A stretch of 15,095 bases of DNA from Spirochaetaceae bacterium (GCA_031258625.1 JAIRMO010000046.1:1-15095), one strand, 5' to 3'. Shown: positions 6,872 through 14,859, counted from the first letter of the stretch. Made by a program: numbers and translations. The notes: generated by a model not told the origin, from the sequence alone.

Positions 6872-7861
6872 ATGATTACTATTCGAATAAAAGGTGAAAA
6901 AGGGCTTATCGAGACCAATACGGTAAGTAAAGGCTGTTGGGTTGATGCCCGGAATGTCGGCAAAGAGGATTTGGTCCGGCTGGAAAAAGAATATGGCATC
7001 GCCGGGGAACTGCTGATGGATATTATGGACGCCGATGAGCAGGCCCGGATAGAAAAGGAAGATGAATATACCGCCCTGATTGTACGGCTCCCGGTATATG
7101 ATAAAAACTATGAGGTGTCTTTTTTTACCCTGCCCCTGGGGATCATCCTCTTTTCCGATAAAATAGTAACCATTTGCCAGCGTTCCAGTGAAGCCCTGGA
7201 GGATCTCACCAAAAACCGTATCCGGGGTTTTAATGTCGGTAATAAAAACACCTTTATATTAAACCTTTTAGGCCGGGCCGCCTTTACTTTCCTTAGGGCC
7301 CTCAAGGAACTCAATAAACAGACCACCATTATTGAACGGGAGCTGCAAAAATCCATCAAAAACAACGAACTTATCCAGCTTCTTTCCATTCAGAAGTCCC
7401 TGGTTTATTTTACCACCAGCATCACCACCAACGAACTGTTGTTGGAAAAGCTCCAGAAATCCCCCCTGATCCGCTTTAAGGAGGATGAAAAGGAACTTCT
7501 GGAGGATGTGGTTACCGAAAACAAACAGGCCATTGAGATGGCGAAGATCTACTCTTCGATCCTCACCGGAACCATGGACGCCTTTGCCAGCGTCATCTCT
7601 AATAACCTGAATATTGTGATGAAGCGGCTCACCATCGTTTCTATCGTGTTGATGATCCCCACCCTGATCACGAGTTTTTACGGGATGAATGTGGGCCTTC
7701 CCTTTCAGGGGTCCCATGTGGCGGTTTGGGGCATCGCGGCGGTCAGCCTTCTGGCATCTGTCCTGGGGGCCATACTCCTGAATACCGACCGGTGGAAGCG
7801 GAAAAAGATTGCCTCCAGGGCCCTTCCCTATACCCATAGTTACGTGATGGTTAATCGGTAA
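6872..7861 (+). CDS. corA: CorA-family Mg2+/Co2+ channel
   Basis: The 329-aa protein is a typical CorA: a long soluble N-terminal cytoplasmic domain (about 1-245) with extended helices, then two membrane segments at the C-terminus (about 253-270 and 285-304). These are joined by the family signature GMN (271-273) in the sequence YGMNVGLP. CorA forms a pentamer in the inner membrane and carries Mg2+ (also Co2+ or Ni2+) into the cell; a basic tail (RWKRKK) follows the second helix. The start has AAAGGAG 8 nt upstream. It has its own promoter and a structured leader containing a short ORF, so expression is probably controlled after initiation. It converges with copA; there is no Mg2+ ATPase in the window. 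Confidence 0.95.
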   Translation: MITIRIKGEKGLIETNTVSKGCWVDARNVGKEDLVRLEKEYGIAGELLMDIMDADEQARIEKEDEYTALIVRLPVYDKNYEVSFFTLPLGIILFSDKIVTICQRSSEALEDLTKNRIRGFNVGNKNTFILNLLGRAAFTFLRALKELNKQTTIIERELQKSIKNNELIQLLSIQKSLVYFTTSITTNELLLEKLQKSPLIRFKEDEKELLEDVVTENKQAIEMAKIYSSILTGTMDAFASVISNNLNIVMKRLTIVSIVLMIPTLITSFYGMNVGLPFQGSHVAVWGIAAVSLLASVLGAILLNTDRWKRKKIASRALPYTHSYVMVNR

Positions 7862-7883
7862 AAATTCGGGGTTATCCAAAAGC

Positions 7884-7899
7884 GGGCGGTGAACCGCCC
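7884..7899. terminator. hairpin between convergent corA and copA
   Basis: GGGCGG (7884-7889), loop TGAA and CCGCCC (7894-7899) form a 6-bp GC stem in the 72-bp gap between the two convergent genes. On the minus strand it is followed by GCTTTT, on the plus strand by TTGAAAAATTTG. It is a reasonable terminator for copA and a weaker one for corA. Confidence 0.55.
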
Positions 7900-7933
7900 T
7901 TGAAAAATTTGTTCGCGCCGCCCCGTTTTACGT

Positions 7934-10597
7934 TCAACAGCAGCCGCGGACCATCGTGTTTTCCGTAGTTTCTCTTTTCTGCGGTTCCTTGTCCTTTGCC
8001 GGGTCAAACCGTTTGAGCCGGAGGGCATTGGTCAATACCGATACGGAACTCATGCTCATAGCGGCGGCGGCGAATATGGGATTGAGGAGGGGGCCGCCGA
8101 ACAGGTACAGTACGCCGGCGGCAATGGGGATGCCGAGGGTATTGTAGCCGAAGGCCCAAAACAGGTTTTGTTTGATGATACGGATCGTCTGTTTGCTCAA
8201 ATTGATGGCCCCAGGAACGTCCATAAGATCGCTGTGCATGAGTACAATGTCCGCCGATTCCATGGCCACATCGGTACCGCTTCCGATGGCTATGCCGACA
8301 TCCGCCTGGGCCAGGGCGGGAGCGTCGTTGATGCCGTCCCCTATCATCGCGACATAGTTACGCACCGCCCTGTCGTGATGATTCATCGACGTTTCTATAG
8401 GTTCGGCTTGTAGTTTTTTTATTTCCGCGGCTTTGTCCTGGGGCAGTACCTCCGCAAGCACCCGGTCAATCCCCACCTGTCCGGCAATGGCGGCGGCGGT
8501 CTTTTGGTTGTCCCCGGTGATCATGGCAACTTCAATGCCCATTTTGTGGAGGCGCGCGACCGCCTCGGCGCTGCTTTTTTTAAGGACATCCGCCACCGCC
8601 ACAATCCCCGCCAGCCGCATACCGGCCGTACCGGCGCGGTCGTCCAGGGCAACGTACATCGGGGTTTTGCCTTCATCCGCCAGCCGGTCGCTTTCGGCTT
8701 CCAGTTCGGCAAGGCTGACGTTCCGTTCCTCCAGCAGCTTCCGGTTGCCGGCCAATACGGTAACGCCGTTTATGACCGCCTCGATACCCCGGCCCGGTAT
8801 GGCCCGGAAACTATCGGTACTAAAAAGTTCCAGCCCTTTGTTTTGCGCCCCCTGCGCGATGGCAAGGCCCAGGGGATGTTCCGAACCTTTTTCAGCGGAG
8901 GCGGCGATTCGCAGGAATTCGTCTTCGGGGCTTACCCGCGGGGGAACCGCGGGGACGGCTCCAAGGGGGGAAGCGGTAACGATCACATCGGTAACCCGGG
9001 GTTTTCCTTCGGTGAGGGTACCGGTTTTGTCAAAAACAATGGTGTTGATTTTATGGGTGGTCTCCAGGGCCTCGCCGCCTTTGATGAGGATGCCCTTTTC
9101 CGCGCCCTTGCCGGTTCCCACCATGATCGCCGTGGGCGTGGCAAGCCCCAACGCGCAGGGACAGGCGATGACCAGAACGGAAATGAAGATGGTGAGGGCA
9201 AACTCCAGCGCGGACTTGCCGGTATGCAAATTTACCAGGCCCGCGGAAGCCGCCGTAAACCACGCGGCCCCCGCAACGAGGGCGATGATGCAGACGATGG
9301 GCACAAAATAACCGGACACGATGTCCGCAAGCTGGGCGATGGGCGCCTTGGACCCCTGGGCGTCCTCCACGAGTTTGATAATCTGGGCCAGCGCGGTATC
9401 GCTGCCGACTTTTTCCGCTTTGAAACGGATGAGCCCGTTGACGTTGATGGTGGCGCCGTAGAGTTTATCCCCGGGCTTTTTGTCCACCGGCATACTTTCG
9501 CCGGTGAGCATGGATTCGTCGATAGAAGTGGTTCCTTCGGTTACCACCCCGTCTACGGGGATCTTTGCGCCGGGTTTGACCACCACAATATCACCGGGGA
9601 TAACCTCGTCGATGGGGATTTCTTTTTCGACCCCCTTTTCAATGATAAGGGCCGTTTTTGGCGCCAGGCCCATGAGTTTTTTGATAGCCTCGCTGGTACG
9701 TCCCTTGGATATGGCTTCCAGGGTCTTTCCGAGGAGTATGAGGGCGATAATGACTCCGGCGGTTTCAAAATAAAGGGAGTCTACGGCGTGGAAATTACCC
9801 CGGTAAATCTCCCGGATATTAAAAATGCTATAGATAAATGCCGCCGACGTCCCCACCGCGATAAGGCTGTCCATGTTGGGACTACGGTGGAGGAGGTTTT
9901 TAAACCCCACCGTATAGAACCTGTTACCCGCGATGATGATGGGAATGACCAACGCCAGCTCTACCAGAGCGTAGATGAAGGGAAATCTCATCGGCGCCAG
10001 GAATTGGGGGAAGGGGAGGTTGAACCACGGAGGCGCTATAGCGCCCATCATGGGAACCATGGCGATATAGAGCAGGGGAAGGCCGAAGGAGGCGGCAACA
10101 ATAAATTTTGTCCGGAGGACCTTTATTTCTTTTTCCTTGCGCCGCTTGTCTTCGTCCACCGCCCCGTCTTTTGAAAAGTCCAGGGCCTCGTAACCAGCCT
10201 TTTCGATAGCCCCTTTTATTGCCGATACCCGGATTACCGCCTGATTGTAGACCACCGTGGCTTTTTCCGTGGCAAGGTTCACCGTAACGTTTTCTATCCC
10301 TTCCAGTTTGTTGATTGCCTTCTCCACCCGCGCCGCACAGGCCGCACAGGTCATGCCGCCGATTGGTATGGTTGCGGTTATACCTTTGGGTTTTTCCAGT
10401 ACTTCATAGCCGATCTTGACCACCGCATCTTTGATGCTGGTTAAAGTTTTGGTATCGGCGTACTCCACAAAAAGTTTTTCGCTGGCCAGGTTTACCGAAG
10501 CGGCCCTTACCCCTTCGATTTTCCGCACGGTTTTTTCTATCCGTCCCGCGCAGGCCGCGCAGGTCATACCACCGATGGTTAAGGTCTCGTTTTGCAT
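7934..10597 (-). CDS. copA: Cu+-exporting P1B-type ATPase with two HMA domains
   Basis: The 887-aa pump uses ATP to move Cu+ out of the cytoplasm across the inner membrane. In order, it has two N-terminal HMA domains with GMTCAAC (CxxC at 13/16 and 84/87), membrane helices from about 165, an actuator TGES (365-368), the copper-site CPC (479-481), DKTGT (523-527) with phosphorylated Asp523, the nucleotide-binding SEHPLG (His574-Pro575) and GDGIND (753-758). The last helices carry Tyr818-Asn819 and MSMSS (847-851), the P1B-1 copper signature. Two oddities stand out. A segment of about 16 residues (733-748, with His-His) sits just before the GDGIND strand where the family usually has a short loop, and the protein ends in Gly-Cys-Cys. 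The start has AAGGAG overlapping the stop of the upstream hydrolase gene, so translation is coupled. It is the last gene of the minus-strand metal operon. Confidence 0.96.
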   Translation of the reverse strand: MQNETLTIGGMTCAACAGRIEKTVRKIEGVRAASVNLASEKLFVEYADTKTLTSIKDAVVKIGYEVLEKPKGITATIPIGGMTCAACAARVEKAINKLEGIENVTVNLATEKATVVYNQAVIRVSAIKGAIEKAGYEALDFSKDGAVDEDKRRKEKEIKVLRTKFIVAASFGLPLLYIAMVPMMGAIAPPWFNLPFPQFLAPMRFPFIYALVELALVIPIIIAGNRFYTVGFKNLLHRSPNMDSLIAVGTSAAFIYSIFNIREIYRGNFHAVDSLYFETAGVIIALILLGKTLEAISKGRTSEAIKKLMGLAPKTALIIEKGVEKEIPIDEVIPGDIVVVKPGAKIPVDGVVTEGTTSIDESMLTGESMPVDKKPGDKLYGATINVNGLIRFKAEKVGSDTALAQIIKLVEDAQGSKAPIAQLADIVSGYFVPIVCIIALVAGAAWFTAASAGLVNLHTGKSALEFALTIFISVLVIACPCALGLATPTAIMVGTGKGAEKGILIKGGEALETTHKINTIVFDKTGTLTEGKPRVTDVIVTASPLGAVPAVPPRVSPEDEFLRIAASAEKGSEHPLGLAIAQGAQNKGLELFSTDSFRAIPGRGIEAVINGVTVLAGNRKLLEERNVSLAELEAESDRLADEGKTPMYVALDDRAGTAGMRLAGIVAVADVLKKSSAEAVARLHKMGIEVAMITGDNQKTAAAIAGQVGIDRVLAEVLPQDKAAEIKKLQAEPIETSMNHHDRAVRNYVAMIGDGINDAPALAQADVGIAIGSGTDVAMESADIVLMHSDLMDVPGAINLSKQTIRIIKQNLFWAFGYNTLGIPIAAGVLYLFGGPLLNPIFAAAAMSMSSVSVLTNALRLKRFDPAKDKEPQKRETTENTMVRGCC

Positions 10598-10609
10598 CTT
10601 GTATACTCC

Positions 10610-11689
10610 TTACAAAAATTCGTTCTCCGGGCTCCTGGTGTTACCGCAATACTTTTCTATATATTCATTCATTACCCTGATAATCCGGGTTCCCATGGCT
10701 TCATCATAGAGTAGCGCCCCGCTTTTATCCCTTTTGGCGCCAAGAAAATGACCGATACCTGAGTATAGGGCGATAAAATCATGATCAACCCCGTAAACAT
10801 TAAACAGGCTGTTCAAAACAGCGGAATTCGCGTAGGGCACCAAAGTATCCGCCGCGTCATGGATGATAATGGTAGGGGGGCTGTCGGCCGTAACAAAGTA
10901 AACCGGAGAAATAGCCGCGAGGATTTCCAGGCCGGATTCGCTGTACCCCTCGGCGGTAATATCGCCGTCTACAATACGATGACCGGTGGCTTTTTCCGCT
11001 AATTGATAAAATAATTTTTCCCACTTCAGTTTCTTGAAGTTGTACAGAAAGGCGGTATCGCCCAGATCCGCGGGACCGGCCATGTCCACACAAAACGCTA
11101 TGGGTATGGGGCTGGTCTCATGCTGTTTGTACGCATAAAGCATTGAGAGGTGCGCGCCGGAAGAGTGCCCCATGAGGATCAACTTCCCCGGGTCCACATT
11201 GTTCCGCCCACAGAATTCCCGTATATAAACAACGGCGGCGGCCACATCGTCCTCCAAATCCGGTATGTGGGTGGTTTCATCAATGTACCGGTGGCTCATG
11301 GAAACAACGATGAACCGGTCCCGGAAGACATCTAAAAAGATCGGGCAATCGTCCTTATCGCCGAACATCCATATCCCGCCGTGAATAAACAGGATAACCC
11401 CTTCCGGTTCCGCCCTATTGGGAAATGAAAGGTCCAGTAAATTCCGTTCATAAGAACCGTAACTCAGATCCTTATGCAGGGTGTAGCGGATCTCCCGGGG
11501 CGTTTTTCCGGTAGAAACGCAGCCAATAATCGAAAATGAAAACAAACAAAACAATAGAAGGGGTCCCAAAACTTCAATTTTTTGGAACACCGCCTGCGAT
11601 TTAGAGGATTTCCCCTTGGACCGTAGGTCCGCGCCGACCGAATTCTGAAAAACACTCAATATACACGGCCGGATCGTAAATTTCCGCAT
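10610..11689 (-). CDS. lipoprotein alpha/beta-hydrolase (esterase/lipase-like)
   Basis: This is a serine hydrolase of the alpha/beta fold. It has the oxyanion-hole HGG (103-105), nucleophile Ser176 in GHSSGAH, probable acid Asp281 in HDAADTLVP and catalytic His314 in GIGHFLG, so the triad is complete. It is probably anchored to the periplasmic face: a hydrophobic stretch (41-56) ends in the lipobox SIIGC, with Cys57 as the lipidated residue. With the ATG at 11689 the signal would be unusually long. That ATG has AAGGGGAAGG upstream, but a GTG at codon 34 (11590) would give an ideal 23-residue lipoprotein signal, so the start is uncertain. Residues 10-36 look like translated non-coding DNA and include a palindrome, GGACC-GTA-GGTCC (11618-11630). 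Substrate is unknown. It is an unexpected member of a metal operon, lying 12 bp before copA. Confidence 0.85.
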   Translation of the reverse strand: MRKFTIRPCILSVFQNSVGADLRSKGKSSKSQAVFQKIEVLGPLLLFCLFSFSIIGCVSTGKTPREIRYTLHKDLSYGSYERNLLDLSFPNRAEPEGVILFIHGGIWMFGDKDDCPIFLDVFRDRFIVVSMSHRYIDETTHIPDLEDDVAAAVVYIREFCGRNNVDPGKLILMGHSSGAHLSMLYAYKQHETSPIPIAFCVDMAGPADLGDTAFLYNFKKLKWEKLFYQLAEKATGHRIVDGDITAEGYSESGLEILAAISPVYFVTADSPPTIIIHDAADTLVPYANSAVLNSLFNVYGVDHDFIALYSGIGHFLGAKRDKSGALLYDEAMGTRIIRVMNEYIEKYCGNTRSPENEFL

Positions 11690-11769
11690 AATTATACCTT
11701 CCCCTTGTCAAAGATGTTTTCATTTTTATACAAAAAAATCTTTTTCGCAAGTAGAAATTTACGATCCGG
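11669..11769. repeat. perfect 16-bp inverted repeat around the hydrolase start
   Basis: CCGGATCGTAAATTTC (11669-11684) and its exact complement GAAATTTACGATCCGG (11754-11769) enclose 69 bp. The left arm encodes residues 3-8 of the hydrolase ORF; the enclosed DNA holds its ATG, Shine-Dalgarno, a TATAAT and a TTGACA that are not correctly spaced for one promoter, and an A/T palindrome. It could be a small MITE-like insertion, an invertible segment, or an RNA stem that places the ribosome-binding site in its loop. No clear target-site duplication is seen. Confidence 0.7.
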
Positions 11770-11788
11770 ACTATGGCGCACCATTCCC

Positions 11789-12274
11789 CTAACCCCGTCT
11801 CCACCGGGTAAAAATAACCGCGGCTTCTTTTAAGAAATCTTTAGAAATGGTGATAGTGGTATCCGTCACCGTCTTGTTGGCCGAAAAGATCGGAACCGGG
11901 TTACAGCCCCCGGAACGGATCCCCACCTGGCTCATGCGGAAGCGGTTGCCGCAGTTCTGGCAGATCAGCACCGTCCCCTGCTGTTTGTAGAAGCCCCGGC
12001 CCGAAGCATAACAAATCTGGCAGGTATTAAAGGCCGTTCTGATGGTTCCGTCCGGAGCCTTTACCGCTAAAACCTCAATCCTGGTACCTTCAATATCAAC
12101 GGGATAAAAGAGCGCGTTTTCCGTCACCTCCGCCGCCTGAATCACCAGATCCTGGTCGGCAATCGCGGACTTTACCGTATTTTGCCGGCCGGTTTGTCCA
12201 AAGGCACCGAAACCCGCGGCGGCCATGATCATCACCAAAACCAGGCTTTTGTTTTTCCCCAAACCCTTCCTCAT
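11789..12274 (-). CDS. secreted FtrD-like / DUF2318 cysteine-rich protein
   Basis: From the ATG at 12274 the product is 161 aa. A TTG five codons upstream is also open, but GAGGAG lies 7 nt before the ATG and fixes this start. A basic N-terminus and hydrophobic stretch ending near FGAFGQ form a signal peptide, so the protein is exported. The mature part has the DUF2318/FtrD pattern: NTCQICY, then CQNCGNRF, then GGCNP, giving two CxxC pairs and a fifth Cys (residues 85/88, 105/108 and 124 from this start). The family is thought to bind metal or an Fe-S centre and FtrD belongs to a ferrous-iron uptake system; here the neighbours point to copper. Ligand and redox role are inferred. It is in the same operon as the fusion protein upstream. 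Confidence 0.82.
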   Translation of the reverse strand: MRKGLGKNKSLVLVMIMAAAGFGAFGQTGRQNTVKSAIADQDLVIQAAEVTENALFYPVDIEGTRIEVLAVKAPDGTIRTAFNTCQICYASGRGFYKQQGTVLICQNCGNRFRMSQVGIRSGGCNPVPIFSANKTVTDTTITISKDFLKEAAVIFTRWRRG

Positions 12275-12316
12275 TTTTTTACTCCTCAATAATAAATAGA
12301 TAAATAGGATCCCTGG

Positions 12317-12457
12317 TCAGACCTTGATGTCCCGGTTTCCCTTGCCGCTGCAACAATCGGGCAAGGGGCCCTTGACGGGTTTTAAAAACCTTTTTACAAA
12401 CCACAAGATACCGCCCAAAACAGCGGCAGCCAAAACAACCGCGATAAAGTTTTCCAT
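12317..12457 (-). CDS. 46-aa single-pass membrane protein with Cys-Cys motif
   Basis: The small ORF lies between two operon genes, with GGGGAGG directly upstream (spacing of 3 nt, rather short). The product has a short N-terminus, one membrane segment (about 5-22, IAVVLAAAVLGGILWF), a basic stretch (VKRFLKPVK) and the tail DCCSGKGNRDIKV. The positive-inside rule places the tail with its Cys35-Cys36 in the cytosol. The shape resembles the small FeoB-associated Cys-rich membrane proteins, and I infer a role in handing metal to or from a transporter. Gaps to the neighbours are 69 and 42 bp, which supports one transcript. Confidence 0.7.
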   Translation of the reverse strand: MENFIAVVLAAAVLGGILWFVKRFLKPVKGPLPDCCSGKGNRDIKV

Positions 12458-12478
12458 ACGCCTCCCCGCTACCGCTCT

Positions 12479-12500
12479 AAAAGAAGGGGTTTCAAACCCC
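12479..12500 (-). terminator. weak internal terminator / attenuator in the metal operon
   Basis: On the minus strand GGGGTTT-G-AAACCCC (12500-12486; in practice 6 bp with a 3-nt loop) is followed by TTCTTTTA. It lies between the fusion gene and the 46-aa gene. A second palindrome, CGGGGCCCCG, precedes it. It probably lowers but does not stop transcription into the downstream genes. Confidence 0.45.
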
Positions 12501-12526
12501 GAATTGCGGGGCCCCGTGGTCCAATC

Positions 12527-14416
12527 TCACCTCGCGCAACACCCCCCGCCCTGAGCCGTTGTTTCAAAATAAGCCTCCGGATATATTAAGGTTTCATGCT
12601 CCGCCACCTCCGCTTTTATCTTTTCCGGATCCGCATCGTTCAAATCCTCCACCACCTTCACATAACCGTAAAACACATTGTCCGCCGTGGAAAAATCAAA
12701 ATCTTCGACAGGCATGAGCTGAATAACATTGTCCCCCTGATCCATATCAATTTGGGTGTAATACGCAGGGAAGATGAGGGTGTTGTTCCCCGGATCAAGG
12801 GAATCGTTGTTGATTATCCATGCGGTGGGTATTGATTTTTGTACCACCATAATCGCGGGCTCTATGCCGTCGTCCCGGAGCCGGATGGTTACCGTCTGAT
12901 ACCCTTCACGCATTTCCGCCAGGGCGATCGTATCGGTAGGGATAAGCACCCCCGCCGGGGAAGGGGCATCTCCGGGTTCCGGTCCGGTTTCCGCAAAAAC
13001 CGCGCCCTCGGCTACCACCGTAATGGAACTGCGGATCATCCCCATCCAGCAGGAATAGGAGAATTTACCCGTCCGTTCCGGGATAAATTCAATCAGATTT
13101 TCCCCCGGTGTAAACCGGTGTTCAATCCCGTATTCCCGGATGATCATGCGGTTGTTACAGCCGTTGATACTGCCCGCCGGGGCATTGATGGTCCAGCGCA
13201 CGGGGATCCCCTCCTGTACGGTGATCGCCGGATACCGCCCCCCGCTCAGGGTAGAATTGACGATCTGTACCCCTCTTTCAACGCGAAAGGGAGTTCCCGT
13301 TTCCGGCGGGGCGGCCTCGTTCTTCCTCCGGCCCGCACCGACGGTAAAGGGATTTATCGCGGCCATGGCCTTATCGGCAAAATCAAGATCAATCCCCAGG
13401 CGGTCTGAAAAACCGCCCAGGTTAAAGCCGTAGGTAAACATGGTCATCCCCATTACCGTTACGAGGACAGCCCCGACCCGCATTACCCGGCGGGTAAAGG
13501 CGGGGCCTTTTGTGGTATTGCTCAACAATGAGCTCAACGCCCCGATGCCGAACATCAGGGGAACCGTCCCCAGACTGAAAAGAAACATGGAGATACCCCC
13601 GGCGATAGGGCTTCCCGTAGACAGGGCGTAAAGCTGCATGGCCTGTAAGGGGCCGCAGGGCATCAGGGCGTTGAGGAGTCCGATAAACAGGGGGTTTTTA
13701 TTGGCCGACCGCTGTTTATCAATTTTCCGGGTAAAAAACCGGGGGAGCCGGAGGTTGAAGCGGCGCAGGGCCGGGAAAAATCCAAACATATTGAGCCCCA
13801 TGATCACCATGAAGATCCCGGCCGCAAGCTGGACCACCCCCCGGAAACGCCCCGACAGGCTTATCATCGAACCCAGGGCCCCCACCAGAACCCCCAGGGT
13901 GGTATAGGAAATAACCCGTCCGGCATTGTAAAAAATCGCGGGGAACCACATCTGCCGGCGGCTTTCCCCCGCCGAAACGGCGGGGATACATTGGGAGAGG
14001 GTGATCCCCCCGCACATGGCCGCACAGTGAACCGAGGTAACCATGCCAATGACCAGCAGCATCCCGTAACCCATTCCCGCCTCCGCCAGGGGAAAGGCCG
14101 AGGTCAGGGTGTTGATCCCTAATCCCTGTACCAGCACATAGAGGGAAAGGATGACGACCAGGGCCCCCAGGATCTCTAAAGCCGGTGTCCGCCGCCTGCC
14201 GTCTATAACCTGATACCCCAGCTTTTCAATAAGCGCCGTAATTTCATCCACGGTGATCACCGAGGGGTTGTAGGTAACCGCAGCCGCCCCGGTATTAAAA
14301 TTCACCGCCGCCTCCGTAACCCCTAGGGTGTTTTTTAGTGTTTTTTCGATCCGGTTTTGGCAGCTTGTACAGGTCATACCGCCGATACGGAAAGAAATTG
14401 ATTTCAGGTTATCCAT
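12527..14416 (-). CDS. HMA – DsbD_2/SafE membrane domain – double cupredoxin-like fusion
   Basis: The 629-aa protein has four parts. Residues 1-70 form a heavy-metal-associated domain with GMTCTSC (Cys16, Cys19). Residues about 79-331 hold seven membrane segments of the TauE/SafE-like DsbD_2 (CcdA-related) type, with HCAAMCGG (130-137) and MPCGP (252-256), the paired Cys motifs of that family. Residues about 380-468 are a cupredoxin-like domain with NGCNN (Cys420) and YSCWMGM (Cys456, Met458, Met460). Residues about 488-590 form a second beta-rich domain without those ligands. The chain ends GGGCCAR. With the HMA domain inside, seven spans put the cupredoxin parts outside. I infer metal or electron transfer across the membrane. 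The start has GAGGAG 9 nt upstream. It is the first gene of the operon. Confidence 0.9.
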   Translation of the reverse strand: MDNLKSISFRIGGMTCTSCQNRIEKTLKNTLGVTEAAVNFNTGAAAVTYNPSVITVDEITALIEKLGYQVIDGRRRTPALEILGALVVILSLYVLVQGLGINTLTSAFPLAEAGMGYGMLLVIGMVTSVHCAAMCGGITLSQCIPAVSAGESRRQMWFPAIFYNAGRVISYTTLGVLVGALGSMISLSGRFRGVVQLAAGIFMVIMGLNMFGFFPALRRFNLRLPRFFTRKIDKQRSANKNPLFIGLLNALMPCGPLQAMQLYALSTGSPIAGGISMFLFSLGTVPLMFGIGALSSLLSNTTKGPAFTRRVMRVGAVLVTVMGMTMFTYGFNLGGFSDRLGIDLDFADKAMAAINPFTVGAGRRKNEAAPPETGTPFRVERGVQIVNSTLSGGRYPAITVQEGIPVRWTINAPAGSINGCNNRMIIREYGIEHRFTPGENLIEFIPERTGKFSYSCWMGMIRSSITVVAEGAVFAETGPEPGDAPSPAGVLIPTDTIALAEMREGYQTVTIRLRDDGIEPAIMVVQKSIPTAWIINNDSLDPGNNTLIFPAYYTQIDMDQGDNVIQLMPVEDFDFSTADNVFYGYVKVVEDLNDADPEKIKAEVAEHETLIYPEAYFETTAQGGGCCAR

Positions 14417-14460
14417 AACACGCCGCTCCTCTCATCTCCTCTTTATGCATCACCTTACCA

Positions 14461-14474
14461 TACAATTGTGTCAA
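14461..14474 (-). promoter_or_regulatory. cop-box-like operator overlapping a TTGACA element
   Basis: TACAATTGTG (14461-14470) matches the CopY box TACANNTGTA at nine of ten positions (seven of the eight fixed ones) and contains the perfect palindrome ACAATTGT. On the minus strand it overlaps TTGACA (14474-14469), about 50 bp upstream of the fusion gene. No good -10 box stands 17 bp further on (GATGCA; TGCATA at 19 bp). The promoter is therefore uncertain, but a site here could bind a metal-responsive repressor. No CopY, CsoR or CueR gene is in the window. Confidence 0.35.
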
Positions 14475-14515
14475 AATTATGACGATTCACCGGTTTTTCA
14501 GGTAATTTGGACGCA

Positions 14516-14538
14516 TTTCCGGCATAAAACGCCGGAAA
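14516..14538. repeat. 8-bp palindrome upstream of the metal operon
   Basis: TTTCCGGC (14516-14523) and GCCGGAAA (14531-14538) flank a 7-nt loop. There is no T-tract on either strand, so it is probably an operator or a structural repeat and not a terminator. It lies about 100 bp upstream of the first gene of the metal operon. Confidence 0.4.
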
Positions 14539-14579
14539 CCGGGCTTTTCACTGCCGGGAAGCAAACCCCGGAGGAGTAT

Positions 14580-14606
14580 ATGCGACTTAGGGAAGTACTG
14601 ATTTAA
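14580..14606 (+). CDS. 8-codon mini-ORF with strong Shine-Dalgarno
   Basis: ATG with GGAGGAG 4-5 nt upstream opens an ORF of eight residues (MRLREVLI) and a TAA. A 27-nt ORF is weak evidence alone. It lies on the plus strand, divergent from the metal operon and about 45 bp before a strong terminator-like hairpin, so it could be a leader peptide or part of a small RNA. No promoter is evident. Confidence 0.2.
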   Translation: MRLREVLI

Positions 14607-14649
14607 GGTGAGCGGCAATCCAAAATTTAAAAAAAGATTCGTTCAATCT

Positions 14650-14719
14650 AAAAATGGCCAAATGGTTTTGAAGTATACGGTCATCTTAATTCAGTAGACT
14701 AACCATTTGGTCGTTTTTT
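14650..14719 (+). terminator. 18-bp inverted repeat with T6: terminator or end of a small RNA
   Basis: AAAAATGGCCAAATGGTT (14650-14667) pairs with AACCATTTGGTCGTTTTT (14701-14718) with only two G.U pairs. The loop is 33 nt and contains a second helix, AGTATAC with GTAGACT (one mismatch). The distal arm runs into T6, and the proximal arm begins with A5, so it can terminate in both directions. No gene with a stop nearby explains it on either strand; it may end a short plus-strand transcript beginning within 14.5-14.6 kb. Confidence 0.6.
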
Positions 14720-14859
14720 ACCATAACGTTCCCGTTTTTTTGCAGCAATTTTTGTCTTCTTCGGAGAGAAAAGACACCCGAAAAAGTTCACCGGCTCGGT
14801 TGCTGGTTCTTATGTCTTACCTTTTCTGGGGCCACGCCGTGATACCGGGACTCAAAAAC

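Noticed and set aside
8504..10174. Open frame of over 550 codons on the plus strand opposite copA
   Set aside because: It is antisense to a clearly real ATPase, has low-complexity Gly/Arg/His-rich composition and no family motif; it results from the codon bias of copA.
11691..11712. TTGACA and TATAAT just upstream of the hydrolase ATG, looking like a promoter
   Set aside because: The two boxes are only 9 bp apart, and the -10 box nearly touches the ATG, so they cannot work together as a normal promoter for that start.
14409..14450. 13-residue ORF (MHKEEMRGAACYG) overlapping the start of the fusion gene on the minus strand
   Set aside because: Its ribosome-binding site is too close to the ATG and the ORF mostly covers the Shine-Dalgarno of the real gene; overlap with the main start could be coincidence.
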